Shown piece by piece: positions 23,652-34,838 of a stretch of 64,000 nt of DNA (its first letter is position 1; every line of letters begins with the position of its first letter). A program made the position numbers and the translations under genes. Source of the stretch: Magnaporthiopsis rhizophila (Eukaryota > Ascomycota > Sordariomycetes > Magnaporthales > Magnaporthaceae). The stretch spans positions 62,001-126,000 of the forward strand of contig PYSS01000017.1 in the NCBI GenBank assembly GCA_003049465.1. Direction: 5' to 3'. The notes beneath the pieces are model-generated. The model did no database searches. It saw only the letters and a list, made by a program, of their open reading frames with translations, and was not told where the DNA came from.

Positions 23652-24251
23652 AAAAAAAAGAAGAAAAAGCAAATGGGAAAAGCTGTAATCGGGATTTTTA
23701 AAATTGTTCATTTTTGGTGTAAAATATGTTATTTTGCGTACTTGCGCGGGTTAAAAGNCACAGACAGTCCAGGCGGTCAAGCAACACATGGTTCCGACGA
23801 CATACTTTTATACTGGACCTTGATCCATAATTGTAATATGATTGCGGGATGATGACGGCAATTTCTTCAATTTGTGCAAAGCCCCTATCCATCTGGATAA
23901 TATGTATCCTGTCTATCCTATGTGCCGAAAGGGAGCAAGGGAAGCGTGCTTCGCTCAACCAAACAAGCGCCCCTATGATGCAGTATTAGAATATCTTAAG
24001 AAAAAAGAAAAAAGAGATCAGAGATCTGACTCAAGTATTTTACTGGAACGGGAAACATGCACCTCATGCCCAAGTCTAATGTCGTGATAAGGAGAGACGA
24101 GAAAGCTGCTCGGAAGATGCGAGAATGAGTAGCGAACCAAGGGCTAGATGAGAAATTTTCTGGAACAAAAATGGAAATGCGAAGGAGAAAAAACAAAAAT
24201 AGAAAAAAACGCCAATGCCGGGTCTTGGTCCAGCGGATGCTCTTTCTTTTT
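23352..24251. other. Intergenic region with a 54-nt A run and an ambiguous base
   Basis: No gene is seen. An uninterrupted A run covers 23595-23648, followed by A-rich low-quality-looking sequence and an N at 23758. As at 15.3 kb, this resembles an assembly or read-end artefact placed downstream of the CFEM gene. Confidence 0.7.
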
Positions 24252-27200
24252 TCATCGCCGCCTGGTACTGTTGCCGCCTCTAAAGTAGTCGTAAGTCATG
24301 GGATCTTGCGTATCCTCCTGGGGCAGATTTCCATAGCCCTGAGGTCCACCCCCAAGCATCCCAGGGGCGTGACCGCCGCCAAGGTCGGAGCCAGGCGTGG
24401 GAGGCGTTTGATTGCCTGCCCCATATCCACGGGCCGCATTGCCTGGTGGCTGAGATTGAGGCATTCCGGCGGCGTGGCCCACCAGGTTAGAGCCGCTGTC
24501 ATTTCCCGCGGTGCCCATCCCATAAAGAGGCGAACGCGTACGTGACATGTCGCCGTACGCGCCTTGTTGGGGAGGCTGACCATATGCGGTTTGCGAAGGG
24601 GCCATGCCATAGGGCGACTGCTGGCCGGGGTATTGCGAACCCGGGCTGGTGTAACCAGCGGACGGCGGGTTATACAGGGCGTAGCCGGCAGGGCCGGCCG
24701 AGGCGGATCGGGAGGTGGGGTCAGGGCGCGCCGGCTGGACTGCGGAGAACTGGCGTCTCCCGGTCATGCCGCCAACAGGAGTTGACGGCCTCGAATCAGG
24801 ACCGCCACCGCTGTGCAGACTGGGTGTTCCCGGGTTCGTGTTGTAGATTTCGCCGCCTCCATGGTCGTCGGCGAACTCATCACGGTTCTTGTAGTATTCA
24901 AAGTCGAGCTTCGACTCGGGCACCAACTCAAAGCCAGGCATTGCCGCCATAGACTTGCCTGGCTTTCCAGCCTGCATGGCGTCCAAGCGGTAGGTATCCG
25001 AGTATCCCGACACAGACATGGTATCACCAGACCCGACCTCTCTTCCGTCAGAAAGTCGGCCCTGGTACACAGAGGCGAGGATGTTTTGAGCCTTGGCGTG
25101 AACCATTGGCGTGATTAGGGGCTTGTACAACGCCGGGTGGCCAAACCGGGCTGCGAGGCGGTCGTTGCGATGCGCCTCCTTGCCCACTGCCATGCCGTTC
25201 TCGTTGTCCGCACTAGGAATGATCCTCGTGCTGTAGAAGTGGATCTTGGTGTCAAACGCGTACGAGCAGTAGATCTTGAATAGGATCAAGATCACCGGCA
25301 ACGGCCCAAGAGCCATAGACTGGTAGCGGTTCCAGACGTCGCCGCGCACCCAGGTGACAAGGAAGACAACCAGATGGCTGAGGAAGGTGGCGAAGAGGAC
25401 CCGGTTGAACAAGACACGCCAGAACATGCCGCCCGATTCCGTCTTGGTCACAAAGATGTACATCAGGATGTACTTCCTCAGGGCCACGTCGACGGCAAAG
25501 TAGAGTGCCACCGCGGGCAAGATCAGGGGTTGGATCGGAGCAAAGGAAATGGCCACAGTGGCGTAGAAGAGGAAGAAGTTGTAGTAGCTCGCATAGTCGA
25601 ACGGCGGCGGCGCCGTGAGCTCGATCAGCTCGCGCGGTGTGGGGTTGAAAAATTTGCGCCGGATAAAACTCCAAGCCAGAGGCCACAGCTGGGCGAGGTC
25701 GATAGCCGCACCGAGTTGGCGATTGAGAATGTAGGTGATCCAGAACGGCGAGATGGTGCAAAGCGACGTCATAAAACTCGTTGCCACCTCTTCTTGGAGG
25801 ATGACTCGGAATGCGTCCCTGCCCTTGGAGGTCTTTTCCACCACGTTGCTGACGAATCCCCAGAGGGCGCTGAAGAGGCAAAAGATGATCAGGTTGTTGA
25901 AGACGAAGAAGGCGTACAGCTTGGCTGTGACGTGACGCTCTCGGCCGGTCTTTGTCTGGTCACCGGCACGTATAGAGAGCCTGCGGAAGATGATGGGGAG
26001 CGCCATATAGATCAAGGAAGTGATGGCAGGGTTCGCAACACCCTGAACAAGCTGCCAGAACTCCTGATTGGCCTTGAGGTTTTCGCCAAAGGCGTGCCAC
26101 ACCTGGCCGAGGTTGCTCAAGTTGACCAGGAACATCGCAATGCAAGCGTTGGGGGCAATCCAGAGGATAGTTAAGAGCAAGATCCACAGAGAGATGATGA
26201 ATCGACGTCGGTTCCTGGTTCCCTTTGACAGCGGCATGTTGTCCCAGATGATGTCGTTTGGCCTCGGAGCCAGTTTGATGGTTGTTCCCATTGGGTGCTT
26301 CTTGCGAGCCGCAAACGCGATGGCGTGGGCCTCGCTAATGTCCGAATACGAGGCAAAGCCGTATGTCATCGTGTTCCGCTTGTCGACACTGGCCCTGACC
26401 TCCTTGATCTCGATCTCAAGGTCCTTGATGCGCTGCGTCAGATAATCGATAGAGTCGACCTTTTGCCCCCTCGGGTACGTGTTGTAGGATCGATCCTTCT
26501 TGGACGGCTTGCACTCCGGCCGCTTTGGGGGTAGGTTCTTGGGATCCTTGAGGTATTTGGCCAAAACCTCCTCTAGCTTCCGCACAGTTTTCTCGTGCTC
26601 GCTGATGAGTTCGGGGAGAATCTTGACGTTTCGGGCAATGGCGGTCCTAGAGAAAGACGAGTTGGGGGCGATCGAGTCGATAACTCTGGCGATGCCTTCG
26701 TCGGTCGCCTTGTCCTTGGGAATGTCGTACATCTGCATCGGCTGGTTAGCATTTTGGGAGCCGAACATAGCATCCTAACCATCTCCTACTGGGGAGGCAT
26801 AAAAAGCTTGACAAAAAGCCGCGCGGGAGAGGGCGGAGCAGTCCCACATACCATAAGAGTCCTGGCGTGCAGACTGTTCTGATACTCCTCACTCAGGAAG
26901 TAGATGCGGCGAAGCTCGAGAACCTTCCTATAGTTGAACCACAAGAAGCCACAAATCGTCAAGGTGTAGAAGTAGGCGAATCCAACCGTGTGCCACTGGT
27001 TGAAAGACGTAAAGCCAGTGGCGCGTGGTGTGATCTTCATGATCCAGTCTTCGTCGGTACTCTTCGACATATTGATGGGGATGAGGACGGCGCAGCCAAC
27101 GACGGCGAGGATGAAGAACAGATTCCTCAACATCCTGGTGAAGCGCATGAACAAGGCGGCGTCCAAGCCTACTAGGCGTACCAAGTCCTTCTCGTTCGTC

Positions 27201-27603
27201 TTCCACAAGGGAACCACCCAGGCGAAGATGCCCTTCCCCAGGGGCGGAGGTGCGTGTGCCTCGTCGGCATGTTTCAGTTTCGGGGCGTAGACGACACCGT
27301 TGTACGGCCGGAGGAGCGAGAACGTGAGCGCGATGCCCGCGGTGAAGCCGATCGAGGTACCGAGAGAGTATACCAGTGATTTTGTTTGCAGCTATGCGAA
27401 GCAACAAGAATTGGTTAGAGGGCCCAGGACGGTGAGTAGGGAAATCAACGACTGGATGAACACGGAATACTACTCACCAAGGTGTTGAAGGGGTTCCGTA
27501 GCAGCTTCAGGAACTCCTGTGCAGGGTCGTCGGCGCTGGGTGCGCCTGGAGGAGGAGCTTGCCTGGCCAGCAGCTCAGGAATCGCTCGTGCAAAGACGTC
27601 CAT
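24252..27603 (-). CDS. CSC1/OSCA-family (DUF221, RSN1_7TM) membrane channel
   Basis: Three exons, 27603-27478, 27391-26852 and 26732-24252, give 1048 aa; all junctions are phase 0. The order of parts is an extracellular N-terminus, the first helix (VYSLGTSIGFTAGIALTFSLL), two more helices around LFFILAVVGCAVLIPIN and FAYFYTLTICGFLWF, the cytosolic RRM-like domain (HARTLM-MYDIPKDKATDEG onward), and the RSN1_7TM core with the IIWDNM boundary motif. The C-terminus, about 200 residues, is Gly/Pro/Gln/Tyr-rich and probably disordered. OSCA/TMEM63 relatives are mechanically or osmotically gated cation channels; yeast Csc1 is the closest characterised type. The last acceptor (CAG before ATG at 26732) is supported by a CTAAC branch point about 11 nt upstream. 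Confidence 0.9.
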
Positions 27604-30086
27604 CTCGACGATCGTGGGGCCCGTCACGGGCAGACAGTTGCGTGGGATAGACCCGGCAGCACAGGAGAGGTGTACCTCCAATGAAAGTCGCTCCAATGGT
27701 TCCTCAAAAGGTTCTGGAGGGTTATTCTTGCTGTGTTCGGGATCTGCTCGGCTCCCTCCTTTTCTGGAGGCCGCGTGTCTTGGGTCCTTGGATCCGCCGG
27801 ATCGGTGGGGACTAAGCTGGACTGGATGTGGCCGATCTTTAGGGCGTCGAAATCGGAGGCAGGACAAAGAGAGCGACGGACCAGAGTCACGGGGAAAAGA
27901 AGGAAATGCGAGGGCTGTGTACCGCCGCAAGCGAGTGAAGGCGGATGCACAAAGGAGGAGCAAAAAAGATGGTGACGGGCGCTGCCAGGCACAGAACTTT
28001 GTCAGATGGCGGAGACAGGGGCAGGACGAAACTATGCTTAGGTAAAAATCCCGCGTGCGCCCACGATCCCAATCAGGACAAAAAGAAAAGCCAAAGATGG
28101 GATGGAACCTCGGGAAGAGTAAGCTGTGGACCCTTGAACTGCGGCAGTGACGCAGGGGCAAAGACACGCAAAAGAGCAAACCCTCTGGGCGCAAAACGAG
28201 TGGTCAAATAGATCTTTGCAGTTGGGTGTTCAGAGAAGAAGAGAAACTAGGAATTTCAGGTTTGCCTGCGTCATGACTTCCAGGGACCGGGGAATCAAAA
28301 AAGAGGGACAAAGTGGATATTTTTCTTCCCAGGGTGTTCTCATCTTAATGCGCTGGCAGGCCAGTGCTTCTCTCCTTCTCTGTCTATGAAAATTGAGGCA
28401 CGGGGAAACAAAAAAGGTTTACACATCCAAAGACCCAGATCAAAACAGTGGGACGTGCAGAGGGAACATGACGCAGTCGTTGTTGCTAGGCCAGCTCCGT
28501 AAACAGAGCGAACAGACCAGACCGTTCGATTGGCGGCGGACCCCTTCCCCGTTTTTGGTGGGCGTTCGGGAGGCAGCCAGCGCGCGCGCCGTTTTTGGGC
28601 CGGCGTGTGCGAGTGCTCGCATCGGAGGGCGCATGGAACGTCTGGGCTAGACTTGGACCAAAAATCTTGGTCCAGATGGGCGTCTATTTTTATCGCCACC
28701 CACCCACCTAGGCGCTGGGCTGGGCAGGGCAGGGCGGGTTGTTGGGAGAAAAGGGGAATTGATGGGTCCCCGGATCATCAATACGAGCTGAAAATCCATG
28801 GGGTTGGGTCGTTCATGCACCCGGCCCGCACAGCCGCCCTGATTCGTCCCCGGCACGACACGCTCATGTTCTCCTTCAATTGCCTAGGTCGAGCCCGGGG
28901 TTATGCGATCGGATTTGGAAGCGGATAGCCCGTTGCAGGTTGTTTGATAAAGATCGGGCAGTGATCTTGCATCGGTGGATGCTCTCAGTAAGTGATCGGC
29001 GGATAAAAAAAATATCACATACATACGCCTTACTGCGATGGATCGGCGGATGCGCTTGTGCTGTGCCGCCTGCAGCTGCCGCTGCACGGCCGGTACAGTC
29101 GGCAGCGTGCCCCTGAAACGCCCCGGGCATGCCTGTAAGGCCAACAGCCAGATCGGGGATCTGCAATCGCCGCAGGATCCTGGGAAACAAGTCCAGGTCC
29201 AGTAATTGAGGTCTCCATGCCACAAGCAATGCCATGACGGAACAGATAGACTTCCATTGTCCGAGAGCCCGCGCTTTGCGAGTTTTGTGTTGCTACGACG
29301 AGCGCAAAGCGACACTCCTGAAGCAACGAGGTAGACGGATAAGGTACTGAAACAGATCCCACTCAGATGAGTGTGCTTTAGTTGCAAAAGCAACGCCCTT
29401 ATCCCGTATTGACTAACGCTCGGTCTTTTTTTTTTTCCCGCTTGCAACGATGCTATGAGAATAATACGACAACCAGTTTGCATCCACACGCCACCCACAT
29501 CACTCATACGCCCTTAAAATCTTCATTTTCGCTTCGCAACGCCTCTCACATGATACCACGCCCTGTTGGCAACTGAGGGCCGAGACTGAATTTGTCATTT
29601 CCTCTTCCGGCCTAGCTTTGATGATGGATCGAGCCACATATGTACACTATAACCAAAAGGAGCAGCTAATCAAAAGAAGAAGAAAGAGCACGAGGCGCAT
29701 TCGAGATTTCTCATTCCGTGAATTCGAAACCCGCCCGTTTTGTTTCCCCCGGAACCTGGACATGACAGACGAAAAGAAGGAAATAAGAAAGGAAAGAAAT
29801 AGCTCACGGATTAAGGAAATTTCGGCCCAGCGATGAAGCAACTCAACAGGCGCAAGGAGAGAAGCGACGTCCAGACAGACCGCGCAGATGAGACCCACGC
29901 CCCAGGAGATTTCAGGCGTTTAGTCTTGATGAGCGAAAGACTACTACCCGCGTTCTCAACAAGGAGAAGAGTTGGGAATGAGATGTCGGGGGAAAAAAAA
30001 TATCGGTGGCTCAACGAACGACTTTTGCGCCGCAGAACCGGATGCGTAAACAGAGCTGGTCCAACTCGGAGGGCACGTCCCTCCGC
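27604..30086. other. 2.5 kb upstream of the CSC1 gene without a supportable gene
   Basis: The first several hundred bases should be the CSC1 5' leader and promoter; the in-frame upstream extension to 28194 was judged non-coding because the ATG at 27603 starts the conserved architecture. Further out only overlapping frames are seen. A short minus-strand frame beginning at 29257 resembles the start of phosphohistidine phosphatases but quickly loses similarity (see findings). Confidence 0.5.
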
Positions 30087-31143
30087 TTAGATGGGGCCCT
30101 GACTCCTCGTCTTCCTCTCGGTCCTCCCAACAGGCGCGGCTAGCTTCTTGTCGCGCTTGGTAGACTTGGTCCGCTTGAGCCCGTTGGTGCCGTTCTCCAC
30201 AGGTTTGGTGGTTTCGTTGGCGGCCGGGCCTGCATCGGCCATGGGGACGTCGGCGTCGCCCTTGTCTTTCTTGTCCGCCTTGAGCTTCTTGGCCAGCGGC
30301 TCAGCTGCCTTCTTGACTGCTGCCTTGGCCTTGGAGACGGGTCCGTTGTTGGTGGCCGCGGCGGCGGCATCTGCGTTGGAGTCGGCCTCGGCCTCGACGG
30401 TCTCCGCCCCCCGCTTGTCGCCGACCTTGGCGTCCTTGTCCGAGGACGCCGCTCCGTTGGTAGTAGCCGGGGCGGCGGAAGCTTCCACGGCTTGGGTCGC
30501 CGTCGATATCGCCTCCGCCATGGAGGGCTTGTCTTCTTTATCCTTGGCAGCCTCGGGCGCTTTCGCTTCCTTGGGCACATCTCCCAGCGTTTCAGCGGCC
30601 GGAGCGCTGTCCTTGCCCGAGTCTGCCGCGGCAGCGTCGGCGTCCTTGGGCGCCTTGGCTTCCTCGGCGTTTAGCTTGCCATTGGTGCTGGTTACGGTAG
30701 CGGCGGCCTCCGCGGCGGCTTCTGATTTCATGGCATCCTCTGTCGGCGCGAACTTGGCCTCAGTCACCGGGTTGGTGCTGTCGGCGGTAGCTACCAGCTT
30801 CCCCGCGGGGGCTGTGGCATCGGCTGCAGGCGCAGCGTCTGCCTGCGCGCTGGAAACGGCTACACATGCGATCAATACATGACCGTCAGCGATCTGTTTC
30901 GTGACACCCTCATCAAGAAGTGCTAGAATGGGACACGGGCGCAAGGTGGAAGACAAGTGGGTCCGAGGAAGGGGCGCTGCGTATGCGCCCGGGAGCGCCA
31001 TCAAGGAATTGCAATCGCCATCCGAGCAGCCCAGCATAAAGCTGCGACGACATGATAGAGCGCCCAGGCGATTCAATTGGAACATTTACGACTGTCATGG
31101 GCGCGCGCGTGGGTGGTGGGAGCTCACCTGGAGCTTCGGTCAT
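30087..31143 (-). CDS. Low-complexity Ala/Lys/Glu/Asp-rich protein, unknown function
   Basis: I propose two exons, 31143-31128 and 30859-30087, giving 262 aa. The first encodes only MTEAP plus one base, followed by a 268-nt intron (GTGAGC donor, TGTAG acceptor). The protein is almost entirely low complexity: Ala, Glu, Lys, Asp, Thr and Ser, without Cys or Trp, ending in a strongly basic tail (KRTKSTKRDKK, RTERKTRSQGPI) after a KKAAEPLAKKLKADKKDK segment that resembles a nuclear localisation signal. Composition is coding-like, with no stop over 770 nt. I do not recognise a domain. A chromatin-associated or nuclear acidic/basic protein is a guess. The start exon is the weakest part of the model; a longer unspliced start at 31085 is possible. 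Confidence 0.6.
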
Positions 31144-32879
31144 GGCTGGTGGTTGCTGCCAATGACGTAACCTGATTGGCTCGGCGAATCGCAACGAGAG
31201 GGGGACGAATCAGCTGCGACAAAGCGGGGAGCTGTTGTGCGATCGAGACGTGCACGTAGGAACAGGTAGAGAGTAGAAACGGTGATGGAATGTCTTCTGC
31301 TAGATGAATGAGCTGATTTTTTGATGGATGGACGGGCGGGTGGATGGGGAGAGAGCAGAGCAGGAGAGTTGGTAGGCGGAGAAACAAGCGTCGGAAAGGT
31401 TGCGTTGCGCGCGCACAAGTCTGGTCGCAAAAGCTCCCAGGGCCGGACGGAGAACTGCCCCATCGAGTGAGGGTTGGGGGGAGGAGGAAGATCGATGATC
31501 CTCTTCCCGGCTGGTGTCGTACATGTGGCGCCGACGAATCAGAAGCTGCAGCTGCAGCTGCCAGGTGAGGGTCGTTTACCTAAGCTCTCCTCGCAGCGGA
31601 TGGAACATCCGACCGACAGTCAGCTCTGCTACCCGCTTTGGCGATGGGACTCGACGGCTACACCGACGGCAGGGGAGTCGAAGCAGTCTGTCTCGAGGTA
31701 CCTGGTCCCCTCCGAGAACCATAAACCTAACAATGACATCGAGCATAAGAACACAGACACAGAGGTGAGGAGGTATTACTACCTGGCAAGTGCCTAGGCA
31801 GGCACCTCTGGGCCTATAGACATCTCCTGTCTTCCGGATCTCACGCGCTCTCTGGGTGAGGTTTACTCACCAAACCTCTAAGAGACCCACCCCTGACCGT
31901 GCACGGCCCACTGTTATCGATCGTAGGTCCCCATACTGTGGATTTCCGCTGAACGACGTCTGTCTTGCCATCCTTGATCCTGGATGTAGGTTATACAGGG
32001 AGAGTACCGGGTTGCGTGGCGTGGCCGTCAACCCCGCGGGGCTACTTTGATTTACTTTGCTTTGCCTCGGCTCTCGGGGGCACGAACGGCAAGTACTCTG
32101 TCCTGGAAGAGCCCGCCGTTTTTAAGCCTAACTGGCGTCCAGACCGATGTGAGATTTGCAAGACGGCCAGACCTCCTGAACTACCCCGGAATTTGGCATC
32201 AGTTAAGGTCCGGGCCGAGCGAGTTGAGCCGCGCCACGCATTCGGCAGACGGGAGCGGGACTTAATTCGCAAGCGCAGGCGGCTATAGTAGCCCCCAAAT
32301 GAATATGTCCAGCCCGAAATCCATCTATCGCGGTGCCGTCGGCGTGTCATGTGGAAATTTCCTGGTTCCTGGCAGTTTGAAGAAGGGTGGTGTGGCTGTC
32401 TTGGCTTAGGATATATGGAGCGAACGCATAAATGGTGCAGAGGACCAAATCAGAAAAACCTATAGCTCTTTGGCTACAGATCGCCCATGGCGGCTCTTTC
32501 TGGTCTTTTCGAGAATCAGATAGCCGTGGAGTACCTTGTTTGCATGTCTGCCGTTGTTTTCTGCACCCCCGTGTCTTCCTATTGAGTTCGACGCGGCGGG
32601 CTTTGGTGTCGCGTGCGGTTTTTTGTTTGTTTTTTAATTAAGTATCCGATTTCTTCCAATATCTTCAATCCTAGCGCCTTTAAAAGCCCAAGATGTGTGC
32701 CGTGCGTGGTGGATTGTATGTCTTGAAAGGACCAGGATATGTAGATGGCAGATGATGATGCATCTCCTGGTGCGCGCGTTCAGCGTATCGAAAAGATCTT
32801 CCCGGCACCTGGTCGCACCACCCGACAAGTAAATAAAACAAAAGCTGGCGCTCGAGCTAGAGCGAAAGCGAGTATGTTG

Positions 32880-33040
32880 GGCTGATACGAAAAAAAAAGA
32901 AAAAAAATAAAGAGCATGGTTAGAGAAGCCCCCGAATCCAAGCCCGAATAGGGCGTATCCTACCCGGGCTCGAACTGGGGCTTCCCCCCGGGAGCGGTGC
33001 GGGCCCAAGTGGCTAACCACCTGTACCGCGCACGTCTCCC
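32880..33040 (-). repeat. Possible tRNA-derived SINE / Pol III element
   Basis: Read on the minus strand, an A-box-like CGGTACAGGTGG (about 33029-33018) is followed by TTAGCC. About 45 nt later comes a B-box-like AGTTCGAGCCC, in which four of five T-stem pairs can form. T-rich sequence (TTTATTTTTTTTC) about 70-90 nt further on could act as a Pol III terminator. No matching 5' acceptor strand or anticodon arm was found, so it is not a functional tRNA gene. A degenerate tRNA or a SINE head is the best reading. Confidence 0.4.
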
Positions 33041-34809
33041 GGGAACGAAAGCAGCCGCATCGGACCAGCCTTATCAATGGCGGGACGCGTCCCCACCTCC
33101 TACCGTCTCCCCGGGCACTGCTGAGGCTGGTTGACCCGGGGCTCAGATGGCCGTCAGAGGCACCCGACTGGTATGGGCACGGATGCATCCTCACCTTGCG
33201 CGAGCTGCGGTACTTATTGGAGTACCTATGTATTGCGCCCGCGCACCACGCTCGCGGCTTGGGGATGTATCACTTTTGCAGGGCCGCCATTTGTCCAAGA
33301 GGGTGAAGGCGACCACGACGATACATCCAACCCTCAACTGTAGCATTCACCCCCTTGCCAGTCCAGGTGATAAGAGCTGGTTTCCCACCACAAATAGGGT
33401 TGAACCTTTGGGGCCACGCAGGCATCAAGCCGCGGACAAGTATAGACCTGATTTGCTCTCGTATTTCCGCCGGCGCAAGGGCGGGAGATGATATTTCCAC
33501 AGGGTATCTTTATGCTTGCGAAATAGGGATTCCTTCCAATATGTATGTGCGTCAGCATCAGCGTGGTGTCTCGTAGGTCGAGGATGACATATCTCCCTTC
33601 CTCTGCAAGGCTTCCAAGTGCCCAAGGCCTCGGGCTGTAAAGGCGAAGGGATGGAAAGGGTCATCGAGGCTTTTAGATTGTGGACTGTGGCCGTTGACGC
33701 TCGCTGTTCTTGTAGAGACTATGACCGAATGGGGTCGCAAGGTGGAACGAGCTGCGATTTCGTGTATGCAATATACGGACTTTGTCAGCCCAAAGAATCG
33801 CTTTGGGGTATGGACCAAGGCGAGGGAGCGGGAATACGGGTTCAGACAAAGGGAAAGTGTTAGGCATGATGGGGGGACACGAACTGAGGAGAGAAATAAA
33901 CAACATGAGTAAGAAGATGGTGAGCTATCAGAATAGCCATGCTTGGGGAGCTGGGCCATGAGCGTACGTCAACCCTACCCTACCAGCGGCCTTAACACAC
34001 TCATCTCATGTCTTGTACCTGGATAGCTGGTCGCGAATGTGCGCCCACTCAGGTCCTCGACGCCAGTTCCCGGGAGAAGTGACCATGCAGCTTACATAAC
34101 AACAATTAAGGGGTCACCATCACCTCTATCACCGGAACACCCCTCGGGATCCATGCTATCATGAAGCCCGCGACCAATATTATCTCGGGAGCCTCAGCGA
34201 CCAAATTGATACCATAATACGTAAACAGCCCACGAATCAATACACTCTCACGATGTCGTTTCCCCCGACCTTTGCATTCACTTATATGTTCCGAGTACAC
34301 GCTGGGGTTGTATATGCATTATCTCAAAGCAAGCACAGGTTCGCCAAGCCTGGAGAGGCCAAGTGAGAATATAAACATGTCTTGCATACGCCTGTAATGG
34401 CCGAGGTGTAGACCAGATAGATGTTAACCCTCGGCAGTTCCGTCAGTGGGATCACGCGAAACCATCGAGGCACCAGCGCAGCCGCCAGCGCCTTTCGCGG
34501 TGTACCTAGGTTCGGATCGGGGCATCACCACCCGAGGGAAGGATGATGCGTACGATTATGAACATATGCAGGCGACTAGACACAGCTCTCAATTTACTCT
34601 CGGCGGCAGCCACGGCGACAAGGGCTGTATTACATCCCCAGAGAGTGTGGTGGCACAACACCGGAAAACCGAAGGGATAAGGGGGCAATCACGTAATAAC
34701 ATATATTTATTTCAAGGGGCCATCTGATAGGCCACAAAGCCCTGGATTTTATCACGCCCACAATCTGATGGTAGGAGCGGGTAACCCAATCGACGTTGGA
34801 CATCTCATC

Positions 34810-34838
34810 CCTTTTTTTTTTTTTTTTTTTTTTTTTTT
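34810..34838. repeat. Poly-T homopolymer
   Basis: A run of nearly 30 T residues in gene-free sequence. No function is implied. Confidence 0.8.

Noticed and set aside
27445..28194. Extended minus-strand frame upstream of the CSC1 start codon
   Set aside because: The extension is unconserved leader-like sequence; the ATG at 27603 starts the expected short extracellular N-terminus and the exon ends at a good donor.
32941..33040. Functional tRNA gene on the minus strand
   Set aside because: No acceptor-stem partner and no plausible anticodon arm between the A- and B-box-like motifs.
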